The translations under genes and the position numbers were made by a program. Shown one piece after another: positions 43,540 through 53,800 of a stretch of 64,000 nucleotides of DNA. The first letter of the stretch is position 1. Each line of letters begins with the position of its first letter. A model generated the notes under the pieces. It was given only the letters and a program-made list of their open reading frames with translations, made no database searches and was not told the DNA's origin. This DNA is from Bacteroides graminisolvens DSM 19988 = JCM 15093. GTDB taxonomy: Bacteria > Bacteroidota > Bacteroidia > Bacteroidales > Bacteroidaceae. Where the stretch lies: NCBI RefSeq assembly GCF_000428125.1, contig NZ_ATZI01000010.1:55033-119032 (forward strand), written 5' to 3'.

Positions 43540-45720
43540 TTAATTCGCCATTTCAGAGAAGAACTTGATACGAACCAAACGGACTTCTTCTTCCGTAAAC
43601 TCGTCACCTAGTTCTGCCAAGGCATCCTCCACGCCATCGGTTGTCGATTCTTTAAAGTAATCGTAAATGTCAAGCAAGTGATCTTCGTCCATAATTTCAT
43701 CGAGGAAGTAGTCTATATTTAATTTCGTACCCGAATAAACAATAGCCTCAACCTCATCGAGAAGGTCACTAAATTCAATACCTTTAGACAACGCAATATC
43801 ATCCAAAGCCACCTTACGATCAATCGCCTGAATGATTGAAACCTTTAGTTTGGATTTGTTAGCAACCGTACGTACCCTAAGGTCCTCAGGTCTTTCAATT
43901 TCATTTTCTTCGCAATGCTTTTTAATAAGCACACAGAATTCTTCGCCATAACGTTTGGCTTTACCCGCACCCACACCCGGAATATTTTGCAATTCATCCA
44001 GCGTAACAGGATAGATAGTAGCCATCGCCTCCAAAGAAGGATCTTGAAAGATAACATAAGGAGGTACATTCAATTTCTTAGAAAGTTTCTTCCTCAAGTC
44101 TTTCAACATAGAATATAAAGCCGGATCCACAGCACATGAACCTCCTCCTCTTGCCGGTGCTTCATCTTCAACTTCTTCAAAATCGTTATCTTCGGTTATC
44201 TTGAAAGATTTAGGATGTTTCAAGAATTTGTGTCCTTCATCAGTTACCTTCAAAGTACCATAGTTCTCTACATCCTTACTTAAATAACCAGCGATCAACG
44301 CTTGTCTGATTACAGCATTCCACAGTTTGTCGTCTTCACCCATTCCTGAGCCGAAAACCTCAAGGTCTTCATGCAGGTGAGCCTGCACTTCAGAAGTTTC
44401 ACGACCTTGCAATATGTCAATAATATAATCTGCTTTAAAATTTTCTTTTACCGCTATGATCGTTTCAATCACAGCACACAACGAATCTTGAGCCTCCACT
44501 TGCTTTTTAGGGTTTAAACAGTTGTCACAATTTCCACAATTCTCTTCTGTATATTCTTCACCAAAATAATGTAATAGTGATTTTCTTCTACATACAGATG
44601 ATTCGGCGTACGCAGCGGTTTCGAGCAGAAGCTGCCTGCCTATTTCCTGCTCTGCAACAGGCTTTCCTTGCATAAACTTTTCCAGTTTCTGCAGGTCTTT
44701 GTTTGTATAAAAAGTTATGCACTGTCCTTCACCACCATCTCGTCCGGCGCGACCGGTTTCCTGGTAATAACCTTCCAGACTTTTCGGAATGTCATAATGA
44801 ATCACATAGCGAACATCAGGTTTGTCAATACCCATTCCAAAAGCAATCGTTGCAACGATTACATCAATCTTCTCCATCAAAAAATCATCCTGATTCTGCG
44901 TTCTTGTTGCAGAGTCCATTCCGGCATGATAAGCTTTTGCATTGATGCCGTTTGCCTGAAGGATCTCGGCCAGTTCTTCTACCTTTTTGCGACTAAGGCA
45001 GTAAATGATACCCGACTTTTCCTGATTATTTTTGATAAATTTGATAATTTCCTTATCAACATTGACTGTTTTGGAACGTACTTCGTAATATAGATTGGGC
45101 CGGTTAAATGATGATTTATAGACCTTTGCATTAACCATTCCCAGGTTCTTCTGAATGTCGTGTTGAACTTTGGGGGTGGCCGTTGCCGTTAATGCAATTA
45201 CCGGAGCCTTGCCTATTTCGTTTATAATGGGACGAATACGACGGTACTCGGGCCGGAAGTCGTGCCCCCATTCCGAAATACAATGCGCTTCGTCCACGGC
45301 ATAGAATGAAATCTTTACTGAACGTAGAAAATCGACGTATTCATCTTTAGTCAACGATTCCGGTGCTACATACAACAACTTCGTTTTTCCCGATAAGATA
45401 TCTGATTTGACTTGATCAATAGCTGCTTTATTTAAGGAAGAATTAATAAAATGAGCAATGCCGTCTTCTTCACTGAAGTTACGCATCGCATCAACCTGAT
45501 TCTTCATTAACGCGATTAACGGAGAGATAACAATTGCCGTGCCCTCCATTATTAAGGAAGGTAACTGATAACACAACGATTTGCCACCGCCGGTTGGCAT
45601 CAGTACAAAGGTGTCGTTACCATCAAGCAAATTAATCATAATTGCCTCTTGGTTCCCTTTGAATTTGTCAAATCCGAAATACCGTTTCAGTTGTTCCGTT
45701 AAATTAATCTTTTCAGCCAT
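43540..45720 (-). CDS. recQ: ATP-dependent DNA helicase RecQ
   Basis: A 726-residue helicase. Motif 0/I is seen as FKGNQEAIMINLLDGNDTFVLMPTGGGKSLCYQ. Motif II is AVDEAHCISEWGHDFRPEY, and motif VI is QETGRAGRDGGEGQC. The zinc domain has CRRKSLLHYFGE ... CGNCDNC, followed by winged-helix and HRDC (MLKDLRKKLSKKLNVPPYVIFQD) domains. A further C-terminal extension of about 120 residues (LSKGIEFSDLLDEVEAIVYSGTKLNIDYF) is common in Bacteroidetes RecQ. Recombination and fork repair are the known functions of the family. Confidence 0.95.
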   Translation of the reverse strand: MAEKINLTEQLKRYFGFDKFKGNQEAIMINLLDGNDTFVLMPTGGGKSLCYQLPSLIMEGTAIVISPLIALMKNQVDAMRNFSEEDGIAHFINSSLNKAAIDQVKSDILSGKTKLLYVAPESLTKDEYVDFLRSVKISFYAVDEAHCISEWGHDFRPEYRRIRPIINEIGKAPVIALTATATPKVQHDIQKNLGMVNAKVYKSSFNRPNLYYEVRSKTVNVDKEIIKFIKNNQEKSGIIYCLSRKKVEELAEILQANGINAKAYHAGMDSATRTQNQDDFLMEKIDVIVATIAFGMGIDKPDVRYVIHYDIPKSLEGYYQETGRAGRDGGEGQCITFYTNKDLQKLEKFMQGKPVAEQEIGRQLLLETAAYAESSVCRRKSLLHYFGEEYTEENCGNCDNCLNPKKQVEAQDSLCAVIETIIAVKENFKADYIIDILQGRETSEVQAHLHEDLEVFGSGMGEDDKLWNAVIRQALIAGYLSKDVENYGTLKVTDEGHKFLKHPKSFKITEDNDFEEVEDEAPARGGGSCAVDPALYSMLKDLRKKLSKKLNVPPYVIFQDPSLEAMATIYPVTLDELQNIPGVGAGKAKRYGEEFCVLIKKHCEENEIERPEDLRVRTVANKSKLKVSIIQAIDRKVALDDIALSKGIEFSDLLDEVEAIVYSGTKLNIDYFLDEIMDEDHLLDIYDYFKESTTDGVEDALAELGDEFTEEEVRLVRIKFFSEMAN

Positions 45721-45762
45721 TGCATAAGGTTATTTGTTCAATTCCTACGTTAACTATTGCCC

Positions 45763-45783
45763 GCCTTCCTTAAAAAGGAAGGC
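45763..45783. other. 9-bp hairpin in the recQ leader
   Basis: GCCTTCCTT (45763-45771) and AAGGAAGGC (45775-45783) pair perfectly with a 3-base loop. It sits between the recQ promoter and the ATG, so it would lie in the 5' leader, with no T-tract. A regulatory or stabilising effect is possible but unproved. Confidence 0.45.
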
Positions 45784-45786
45784 TAA

Positions 45787-45817
45787 CAAAGTTATAAACT
45801 ACTTATTAAAAATCAAG
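45787..45817 (-). promoter_or_regulatory. Promoter of recQ
   Basis: On the minus strand CTTG, 19 bases, then TAACTTTG, matching the host promoter apart from one base in the -33 box. The start point should fall near 45780, about 60 bases before the recQ ATG. Confidence 0.65.
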
Positions 45818-45890
45818 CAAATCGCAATTAATATTTCAGAGCTTCTCGCTTTTAAACATTGATTTTTTTGTTGTAACGGATTTGTAAACA

Positions 45891-47144
45891 TCAGGCTGTT
45901 TGCAAACGAGCCATATTGGCTTTTTCCAGCTGAGCCTTAGCGTACTCCAGAGTCACTTCATATTTCTTTTTGTTTTGCGAAGGCAATTCAAACATGGCAT
46001 CGATCATTATAGCTTCAACGATAGAGCGTAACCCGCGTGCACCCAGTTTATACTCCACAGCCTTGTCAACAATGTACTCCAATACTTCATCTTGAAAAGT
46101 AAGCTTCACCTTATCCATCTCAAACAATTTCACGTATTGCTTGATAATAGAATTCTTAGGTTCAGTCAGGATGGCACGTAATGCCTCACGGTCAAGCGGC
46201 TGAAGTGATGTCAGTATGGGTAAACGCCCTATGATTTCGGGAATAAGTCCAAATGATTTCAAGTCTTGAGGGGCGATGTATTGCATCAGATTGCTCTTGT
46301 CTATCAACGTATTTTTCTGAGTTGCCCCATAACCTACCACGTGCGTATTGAGACGCTGAGCGATTTTTTTCTCTATCCCATCAAAAGCACCACCACAAAT
46401 AAACAATATATTTTTGGTATTAACAGCAATCATCTTTTGATCCGGGTGCTTTCTGCCTCCCTGGGGAGGAACGTTCACGACCGAACCTTCCAAGAGTTTC
46501 AAGAGTCCTTGTTGCACACCCTCGCCGCTTACGTCACGCGTGATGGAAGGATTATCACTTTTACGGGCTATTTTATCAATCTCATCAATAAACACAATAC
46601 CCTTCTCAGCTTCTGCCACGTTGTAATCGGCCACTTGAAGCAGTCTGGTCAAAATGCTTTCAATGTCCTCACCCACATAGCCTGCCTCTGTCAACACCGT
46701 AGCGTCAACAATAGTAAAAGGCACATGCAGTAGTTTGGCAATGGTTCTGGCCAGAAGAGTTTTGCCCGTTCCTGTGCTTCCAACCATAATGATATTTGAT
46801 TTTTCAATTTCAACATCATCATTGGTGGTTTCTTGCAGCAAACGCTTGTAGTGATTATAAACTGCTACTGAAAGCGATCTTTTAGCTTCGTACTGACCAA
46901 TTACATATTGATCAAGGAACGCTTTGATATCTGTAGGTTTAGGAAGTTCTTTGAGGTTGAGTTCCGTAGCTTCACCTTTGTTTTTACCCGACATGGCTTC
47001 TTTGGTGATATCGTATGCCTGTTGCGTACACAAATCACAAATGCACCCATTGATTCCGGTTATAAGGAAACCTACCTGACTTTCATCTCGACCACAAAAA
47101 CTACACTTCTGTTTCACTGTTTTGTTTGATTTGGAATTACTCAT
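45891..47144 (-). CDS. clpX: ClpX, ATPase subunit of ClpXP protease
   Basis: A 417-residue AAA+ unfoldase. The N-terminal zinc domain has four Cys at positions 14, 17, 36 and 39. Walker A is GSTGTGKT, the pore loop is GYVGEDIE, and Walker B is [14 protein letters not shown]. The IGF-loop region and the sensor/arginine residues ([15 protein letters not shown]) are also present. It begins 2 bases after the clpP stop and both are clearly cotranscribed. It unfolds tagged proteins and feeds them to ClpP. Confidence 0.97.
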   Translation of the reverse strand: MSNSKSNKTVKQKCSFCGRDESQVGFLITGINGCICDLCTQQAYDITKEAMSGKNKGEATELNLKELPKPTDIKAFLDQYVIGQYEAKRSLSVAVYNHYKRLLQETTNDDVEIEKSNIIMVGSTGTGKTLLARTIAKLLHVPFTIVDATVLTEAGYVGEDIESILTRLLQVADYNVAEAEKGIVFIDEIDKIARKSDNPSITRDVSGEGVQQGLLKLLEGSVVNVPPQGGRKHPDQKMIAVNTKNILFICGGAFDGIEKKIAQRLNTHVVGYGATQKNTLIDKSNLMQYIAPQDLKSFGLIPEIIGRLPILTSLQPLDREALRAILTEPKNSIIKQYVKLFEMDKVKLTFQDEVLEYIVDKAVEYKLGARGLRSIVEAIMIDAMFELPSQNKKKYEVTLEYAKAQLEKANMARLQTA

Positions 47145-47146
47145 GT

Positions 47147-47821
47147 TTACTCTTTTGATGGTTTTCTAGACAACACCTCGTCTATCATTCCATATTCTTT
47201 AGCCTCAACGGCTGTCATCCAGTAATCACGGTCAGAGTCGGCCCATACTTTATCAAAGTCAGTATGTGCATGTTCTGATATGATGGTATAAAGTTCTTTC
47301 TTCATCTTCATGATTTCCCGTGCTGTAATTTCAATGTCAGACGCTTGTCCCTGTGCACCACCCATAGGTTGGTGAATCATCACTCTGGAGTGAGTAAGAG
47401 CCGAACGTTTTTTCTCTGCTCCTGCCACAAGCAGTACCGCAGCCATAGAAGCAGCCATACCAGTGCAAATGGTAGCCACATCACTTGAAATAAACTGCAT
47501 TGTATCATAAATACCTAAGCCGGCATACACCGAGCCACCGGGTGAATTAATATAGATTGAGATATCTTTACCGGGATCTACCGAATCCAGGTAAAGCAGC
47601 TGTGCCTGTAATGTATTGGCTGTATAATCATCAATCTGAGTTCCCAAAAAGATGATACGATCCATCATCAAACGTGAGAATACATCCAGTTGCGTCACAT
47701 TAAGCTGTCTCTCTTCAAGAATATAGGGATTCAAATAATTGGCCTGTGACTGTATCACACCATCTAAAACCATACTATTTATTCCTAAATGTTTGGTCGC
47801 ATATTTTCTAAAATCATCCAT
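47147..47821 (-). CDS. clpP: ClpP, proteolytic subunit of Clp protease
   Basis: A 224-residue serine peptidase. Active-site residues are Ser125 in GMAASMAAV, His150 in RVMIHQPMG, and an Asp near 199 (SDRDYWM). The usual segment [16 protein letters not shown] is intact. The N-terminus ([17 protein letters not shown]) is longer than in E. coli, as in other Bacteroidetes. It forms the barrel that degrades substrates unfolded by ClpX. A 13-bp inverted repeat (47870-47945) separates it from tig. Confidence 0.97.
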   Translation of the reverse strand: MDDFRKYATKHLGINSMVLDGVIQSQANYLNPYILEERQLNVTQLDVFSRLMMDRIIFLGTQIDDYTANTLQAQLLYLDSVDPGKDISIYINSPGGSVYAGLGIYDTMQFISSDVATICTGMAASMAAVLLVAGAEKKRSALTHSRVMIHQPMGGAQGQASDIEITAREIMKMKKELYTIISEHAHTDFDKVWADSDRDYWMTAVEAKEYGMIDEVLSRKPSKE

Positions 47822-47869
47822 AGTTCTTCTTTTATATAATAGTTATTGATCAGAGAGCAAAGAAACAAA

Positions 47870-47945
47870 AAAGAACACAGAGACACAAAAGCACAGAGTA
47901 AAATTTCATAGGAAATCTCTGCAGCCTTGTACCTCTGTGTTCTTT
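47870..47945. repeat. Inverted repeat between tig and clpP
   Basis: Arms AAAGAACACAGAG (47870-47882) and CTCTGTGTTCTTT (47933-47945) pair perfectly over 13 bp with a 50-base loop. Inner parts contain further CACAGAG/CTCTG fragments. It could terminate tig transcription (TCTTC-rich tail) or be a mobile palindromic repeat; elements with 'AACACAGAG' ends are common in this group to my knowledge. Confidence 0.5.
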
Positions 47946-47965
47946 ATCCTTCGTAATATCTAATT

Positions 47966-49321
47966 TTATTTAAATAAAGCGTTGAATTCTTCTACAGAGA
48001 CCACTTTGTTTTCAAGTGTCACTTTTCCCTTCAATACTGCAGCTAGTTTAGCTTCAACCACGCGGTTCACCAAACCATCAATGCTTTCTTTCTTCTTCAA
48101 CATTTCTTTGGCATAGTTTTCAAGAATGTCTTCGGGTACGCTTAGCATGCCATATTGAGCGAACTGAGCTCTTGTAGCATCTTTAGCCATGTTGAGAACA
48201 TCTTCTTGTTCCACTTTGATTTCAGCTTGCTGAACCAACTGTTCTTTAATAAGGTGCCAAGTTAATTCTTCAACACTTTTATCGTAGTTTTCGTTCACAA
48301 ACTCTTCGCCTTTATCGGTATTGTTCAGTAACATGATTCTTTTAAGCAAAGCATCCGGATACTCTAACTTACCAACTTTAGCTTCTATCACCTTACGTGC
48401 GTCTAAGAGGAATTTATAATCACTGTCGGCAACAAACTGCGAAGCAATGCTTTCTTTCACTTTAGCACGGAATTCTTCTTCTGTTGTAACAACATCTTTT
48501 CCGAAAACCAAATCAAACAATTCCTGATTCAGATCACCCTCAACGAAGCGGGTAATTTCTTCTACCTGGAAACTGAAGTTCGATTTAACTTCGGCTGCTG
48601 CTTCTTTCTCTATTTTCAGCAAAGAAGCAATTTCAGCTTCGTGACCTTCATAAGCTTCGTTGGGATTGAAAGTCAAGACATCATTCACTTTTGCTGCTGC
48701 AAAAATGGCTTTCTGTGCTTCGCTCTTCATATAGGAAGGCATCATAACTGCTCCTTCAACCTGAATTCCACCTTCTTTGGTGTTTCCGGCCTCATCGAGT
48801 TCAGCCAAAAGACCTTTCAACATATCATTTTCCTGGTAAGCGTCTACCTGGTCATACTTGCCGTTACGTTGAGTATAAGACTTAATTTGGTTATCAACCA
48901 TTTCATCCGTTACATCGACAGTATAGTAATCAACCTTATCGGTAGCAGCAACTTCTGCTTTAAATTCAGGAGCCAATGCAATATCAAACAAGAAATCGAA
49001 TTCTTCCATTGTATCGAAATCAATTTGGGGTTGTTTGTCAACATTAGGAAGTGGTTCGCCCAGAATACTCAAGTTGTTTTCTTTAATATAACCGTATACT
49101 CTTTCAGAAAGTAATTTGTTTACCTCTTCTGCCATAACGGATTTAGCGTACATCTTCTTTACAAGGCTCATAGGGACCATTCCTTGACGGAAGCCCGGAA
49201 CTTGCGCTTTCTGACGAATGTTCTTAAGCGATTTCTCAACTTGTTCCTGATAGTCTGCTTTCTCAAGCTTGATTGTAAGTAATGCACTTACTTTGTCAAT
49301 GTTTTGTAATGAAACGTTCAT
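47966..49321 (-). CDS. tig: Trigger factor
   Basis: A 451-residue ribosome-associated chaperone. The N-terminal ribosome-binding region (AQVPGFRQGMVPMSLVKKMY) has the signature GFRxGxxP. The central peptidyl-prolyl isomerase domain is reduced or absent, as in other Bacteroidetes trigger factors. The C-terminal helical arms (VRTEFAQYG-type; LVQQAEIKVEQEDVLNMAKDATRAQFAQYGMLSVPEDILENYAKEML) are clear. It guides folding of nascent chains and lies with clpP-clpX, the usual arrangement. Its promoter at 49376-49406 is perfect. Confidence 0.95.
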   Translation of the reverse strand: MNVSLQNIDKVSALLTIKLEKADYQEQVEKSLKNIRQKAQVPGFRQGMVPMSLVKKMYAKSVMAEEVNKLLSERVYGYIKENNLSILGEPLPNVDKQPQIDFDTMEEFDFLFDIALAPEFKAEVAATDKVDYYTVDVTDEMVDNQIKSYTQRNGKYDQVDAYQENDMLKGLLAELDEAGNTKEGGIQVEGAVMMPSYMKSEAQKAIFAAAKVNDVLTFNPNEAYEGHEAEIASLLKIEKEAAAEVKSNFSFQVEEITRFVEGDLNQELFDLVFGKDVVTTEEEFRAKVKESIASQFVADSDYKFLLDARKVIEAKVGKLEYPDALLKRIMLLNNTDKGEEFVNENYDKSVEELTWHLIKEQLVQQAEIKVEQEDVLNMAKDATRAQFAQYGMLSVPEDILENYAKEMLKKKESIDGLVNRVVEAKLAAVLKGKVTLENKVVSVEEFNALFK

Positions 49322-49375
49322 TCCGACAATTATTTATTTGATTTATACTTTATTCTATATCTTATAAAGAGCGTG

Positions 49376-49406
49376 CAAAATTAGTGCTAATCTTTCAATT
49401 ATCAAA
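49376..49406 (-). promoter_or_regulatory. Promoter of tig (and probably clpPX)
   Basis: On the minus strand TTTG, exactly 19 bases, TAATTTTG: an exact host promoter. The start point should be about 48 bases before the tig ATG. Confidence 0.85.
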
Positions 49407-49430
49407 TAACATTTATGAATTATTTGTGTA

Positions 49431-50138
49431 TCAACCCCTTTGGAAGATATTCTCAAGGGCGTTTTCATTTAAAATATGAATCTCTTTGTCTCTGATTTCA
49501 ATTAAACCGTCGGTTTCGAAACTCTTCAAAACCCGAATAGCGTTCTCCGTGCTTACGGATGCAAACTCGGCAATGTCTTTTCTATTCATAAATTCAAAAA
49601 CATTGCAATCGGCGGTATTGAATGAGTTTAGGTAGAGAAGAGTCCGGGCCATCTTGCCATGCATTTGCTTATACAAATGGCTGTGAAGCATTGAAAAGAA
49701 ACTATTTTCAAGTTCACTATAGCGATGAATCAGCTGAAAACTCATATCGGGGTTTTCTTGTATGACTTGCAACAGATATTCGCGGTCGAACAGGCAAAGA
49801 GTTACCTGACTAAGGGCCATTACGGAATAATTGCTGACTTTGTTATTAAACAGTCCGGACAAAGCCACAAAATCGCCTTTGCCCACCAGTCTTAAATTCG
49901 TGTTCTTCCCGCCGTTGCCTTCTATGTATTCTTTAATGAAACCATCGAGCACAAACATCACCGAAGGAGCAAATGTTCCTTGCTTACTGATGATATCTCC
50001 TTTCTGAAAAGTGATTTGTCGTTTGTGAGCTTCCAGGTCTTTCAATCTTTCCTCGGAAAGATTAGCAAAACAGCTTGCACCTAACTTGATAACGGGAAAT
50101 CTGGCTGCCAACTCAACTTTATTCATATTTTCATGCAT
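49431..50138 (-). CDS. Crp/Fnr family transcription regulator
   Basis: Start taken as ATG 50138 (MHENMNKVELAARFPVIK), or 50126, because the -7 box TATTTTTG at 50174-50181 excludes the earlier frame start at 50219. The product is about 235 residues. An N-terminal cyclic-nucleotide-binding fold reads RQITFQKGDIISKQGTFAPSVMFVLDGFIKEYI and GDFVALSGLFNNK. The C-terminal winged helix reads MNRKDIAEFASVSTENAIRVLKSFETDGLIEI. There are no Fnr-type cysteines in the N-terminus, so it is not an iron-sulfur sensor of Fnr type. It follows the efflux operon and could regulate it; no binding site was identified. Confidence 0.85.
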   Translation of the reverse strand: MHENMNKVELAARFPVIKLGASCFANLSEERLKDLEAHKRQITFQKGDIISKQGTFAPSVMFVLDGFIKEYIEGNGGKNTNLRLVGKGDFVALSGLFNNKVSNYSVMALSQVTLCLFDREYLLQVIQENPDMSFQLIHRYSELENSFFSMLHSHLYKQMHGKMARTLLYLNSFNTADCNVFEFMNRKDIAEFASVSTENAIRVLKSFETDGLIEIRDKEIHILNENALENIFQRG

Positions 50139-50173
50139 TAACTCATTATCCAGGCAAAAATGCACTGGTCGCA

Positions 50174-50181
50174 CAAAAATA
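50174..50181 (-). promoter_or_regulatory. -7 box of the Crp/Fnr gene
   Basis: On the minus strand TATTTTTG is an exact -7 box, with GTTG about 20 bases upstream as a weak -33 box. It decides the start codon of the regulator gene. Confidence 0.5.
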
Positions 50182-50219
50182 TAAAAATCTGCCCGAAACA
50201 GCAACGAGATGCTATGCAA

Positions 50220-50279
50220 AAAACCTCTTTATGTTTTTTAAAAAGATAAAGGTGTTTTTTAAAAACATAAAGAGGTTTT
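50220..50279 (-). terminator. Terminator of the efflux operon
   Basis: Arms of 19 bp (50220-50238 and 50261-50279) pair perfectly, and on the minus strand the stem is followed by TTTTTTGC. It separates the end of the efflux operon from the promoter of the Crp/Fnr gene. Confidence 0.85.
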
Positions 50280-50298
50280 AAGGCAAACTATTAAGCGT

Positions 50299-50496
50299 TT
50301 ATTTGGCGCGCTGTGAGCGTGATGTAAAATAGTCAATGATCAGCTCCAGGGGGCAAAACTTTGTAATGGACGACTGTAGTAAATTGGCTCCGACAAACAA
50401 AGTCAGAAACAGCCATTCCAAAGCCACAAAATAAGCCAGCGCCACACTAACCAGAATCATGGTTCCTGCTACAAAGCGTACTATTCGTTCTTTCAT
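50299..50496 (-). CDS. DUF2892 (YgaP-type) membrane protein
   Basis: A 65-residue membrane protein with two hydrophobic segments (IVRFVAGTMILVSVALAYF and EWLFLTLFVGANLLQSSI) and the conserved FCPLE near the second. DUF2892 proteins are often fused to or next to rhodanese domains. Here it is the last gene of the RND efflux operon, 19 bases after the PII-like gene. The role is unknown. Confidence 0.8.
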   Translation of the reverse strand: MKERIVRFVAGTMILVSVALAYFVALEWLFLTLFVGANLLQSSITKFCPLELIIDYFTSRSQRAK

Positions 50497-50515
50497 CTTT
50501 CTTCAATCTTTATCG

Positions 50516-50824
50516 TTACTCAACTTTCAAAAACTCATCCACATTGAGAATGTATGCACGCACCGGGAAGCGCGACTGATTGCATTCGTTACATTCCTCA
50601 ATAATCTCGATAGCACGGTGTGCCGATTCGGCACTCGTAAAGCTGAACATGACAATGGAATTGGTCTTTCCGTTATCAGATCCAAACCAACCTACATTGT
50701 ATCCTCTTTTTTTGTATCCGGTAATATCACCTACGCTGAATATCTCCACACCGGCTTTCTCCAGCATCTTGGCTACTTTATCTTGAATTTCGCGGATACT
50801 TAAAACAACCAATAACTTCATCAT
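50516..50824 (-). CDS. PII-like protein in RND efflux operon
   Basis: A 102-residue protein with a ferredoxin-like alpha-beta pattern typical of the PII superfamily: MKLLVVLSIREIQDKVAKMLEKAGVEIFSVGDITGYKK, then SIVMFSFTSAESAHRAIEIIEECN. The uridylylation T-loop Tyr motif of GlnB is absent, so it is not a nitrogen sensor of the standard kind. It starts 4 bases after the pump gene ends. PII-like proteins next to RND pumps are known as a separate group; I place this gene there from context. It may sense a ligand and control the pump. Confidence 0.65.
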   Translation of the reverse strand: MMKLLVVLSIREIQDKVAKMLEKAGVEIFSVGDITGYKKRGYNVGWFGSDNGKTNSIVMFSFTSAESAHRAIEIIEECNECNQSRFPVRAYILNVDEFLKVE

Positions 50825-50828
50825 ACGC

Positions 50829-53800
50829 TTATTTAATTTTATTTCTCAACATTTTATAATAGAGCAAAGGCACAACGACCAAGGTAAGCACGGTAGATGT
50901 AATTGTACCTCCCATTAAAGAAATAGCCAGACCTTGAAATAGCGGGTCGAACAAAATAACAATTGCACCCAGTACAACGGTTCCTGCCGTTAGAACGATG
51001 GGAAGTGTACGCACTGCACCGGCTTCAATAACAGCTTCGGTCAGCGGTATACCCTCTTTGAGTCTGATATCAATAAAGTCAATCAGCAGGACGGAATTGC
51101 GCACCATCACTCCCGCCAAGGCAATAAACCCGATCATTGATGTGGCACTGAAATACGCTCCCATGACCCAATGCCCCACAACAATACCAATTAATGAAAG
51201 AGGAATAGCAGTGAGCATCACAACAGGCACCATAAAACTTTGGAACCACCCTACTATTAAGAGGTAAATTATGATAAGAGCTACCGCAAACGCAATACCT
51301 AAGTCACGAAAGACTTCATACGTAATTTGCCACTCACCATCCCATTTCATGGAATAATTATCTTCGGTCTCGGGTTGCGAACTATTCAACACAGTGAGAT
51401 CATAGCCCGAAGGAAGTTTGATCTCTTCCAACTTCTTATTGACATCCATCATGGCATAAATGGGACTCTCCAGTGAACCGGCTAAGTCGGCTGCTACCAT
51501 AACGACTCTTTTCTGATCTTTTCTCCAAATGCTTTTTTCCTTAATAACTTCTTTCACCTGAGTGACATCACCCAACGGAACAACTTGGCCTTGCATGTTC
51601 TGAACCGGAAGACTCTTTAAAGCTTCCACGGAGAATTTATCGGCATTGTTCAATTCCAATTGAATAGGTATGGGCGATAACGTATTTTCCTTGTGCAATA
51701 CGCCCACGTTTTTGCCGGAGACAGCCGCTCTAAGGTTTTCTGTAATTTTCGCAGGGGCTACTCCACGTAGCATGGCCTTTTCTTTATCCACATCAAAACG
51801 AATTTCTGTCTGATCGTCTTCAATGAACACATCGGTGTCAACCATGCCTTCTGTCTGATCAAATATGGCTTTTATTTGGCGAGCCACACGAATTTGTTCC
51901 TGATAATCGGGACCGTAAACCTCGGCCACGATAGTTGAAAGAACCGGAGGTCCAGGGGGCACTTCAACCACTTTAGCATTGGCTCCCCAGCGTTTGGCAA
52001 TTTCCTGAATCGGCTTCCGCATTTTTTTTGCAATATCATGGCTTTGAGCACTTCTATCGCCTTTGTCAGTTAAGTTCACCTGTATATCGGCCACATTCTC
52101 ACCTTTTCTCAAATCATAATGACGCATGAGGCCGTTAAAACTAATCGGGGCCGACGTGCCCACATAAGTCTGACAGTTAAGTACTTCGTCTTGTGTGCTC
52201 ACAAAAGCAGCAATCTCTTTTGTAACAGCAGCCGTTTCTTCCAGTGTAGCCGTTTCGGGCATGTCAATAACCACCTGAAACTCATTCTTGTTATCAAAAG
52301 GCAGCATTTTCACTGGCACCACCTTGAGAAAGAATAAAGAAACTGATGCAATAAGCAAAACCAAGGTTGTCAGCATAAACACCCAGCGCTTTCTGCGCGA
52401 AGCAAGCATTGGGCGCATGCTCCATGCATAAAACTTATACAGACGGGTTTGGGTGACATCGTAATCTTCCGGTTCTGTTTCCTTCTTGCTTTCCTGTTGT
52501 TTATCATCCTTATGCTTGAGGAATATGTATCCCAAATAAGGGGTCAGTGTCAAGGCAACGATGAGTGAAAACATCATGGCAATGGAAGCACCAATAGGCA
52601 TCGGGCTCATGTAAGGTCCCATAAGACCGGAGACAAAAGCCATAGGCAGCACTGACGCTACGACGGTGAATGTGGCAAGAATGGTTGGGTTACCCACTTC
52701 ATTAATGGCATAAAGCGCTGCTTGGCGGAATGACAAGTACTTCATTTTAAAATGCCGGTGCATGTTTTCGGCTATGATAATGGAATCGTCGACCACGATA
52801 CCGGTCACAAAAACCAAGGCAAACAGCGTAATGCGGTTGAGCGTATAATCCATGAAATAGTACGCAAACAGGGTCAGGGCAAATGTGATAGGAACCGAGA
52901 GGAACACAACCAAACCACCTCGCCATCCCATAGCCAGCATCACAAAAAGAGTAACGGCAACAATGGCTCCAACCAAGTGGATCAGTAGTTCGGACACCTT
53001 TTCAGAAGCCGATTCTCCGTAGTTACGTGTCACCGTGATCTGTATGTCCGGTGAGATGGATTCTTTTTTCAGGTGTTCCACTTTACTCAATATCTTCTCA
53101 GACAAATGCATGGCATCTGTGCCTTCTTGTTTGGAAATAGCTAAAGTAACCGCCGGATAGTCTGACGGACTAGCCTTTTTCAGTTCATTATCTGCTTCCT
53201 TTCCATAAGCAAACGATACGTATTGAGTGGGAGAAGTAGCAGGTCCTTCAGTGATTGTAGCAATAGAAGACAAATAAACCGGGTAGCCTTTGTTCATACC
53301 CACTACCAGCTTCTCAACATCTTCGCGTGTTTGAAGAAAGTTGCCCGAAGTCACAGCGAAAGTTTCATTACCTGAATAAATATTACCCGCCTGCATCTGA
53401 AAATTGGCTGCCTGCATATATTGCCCTATGGAAGCCATATCCAGATTGACACCAGCCAGTTTCTCCTTATCTATTTTTACTGTAACCTGACGAGAACGTC
53501 CACCGATTATATCAACATTGGTAACATGTTGTATCTTCTTTACTTCGTTACGAATCAGTTCGGCCTGCTGGCGCAAGGTATAGTCGCTGTTGTCCTTACT
53601 CCACAACGTTAACGCCAGAACCGGCACATCGTTAATGGAGCGTGTTTTTATTAACGGCATGCTCACGCCCTGCGGCATTTTATCCATGTTCTTCATCAAC
53701 TCGTTGTAGAGGTTGACCAGCGATTTTTCAAAATCCTGTCCGACATAGAACTGTACGGTAAGCATGGCCTGATCTGCCATCGACGTAGAAACAACATGTT

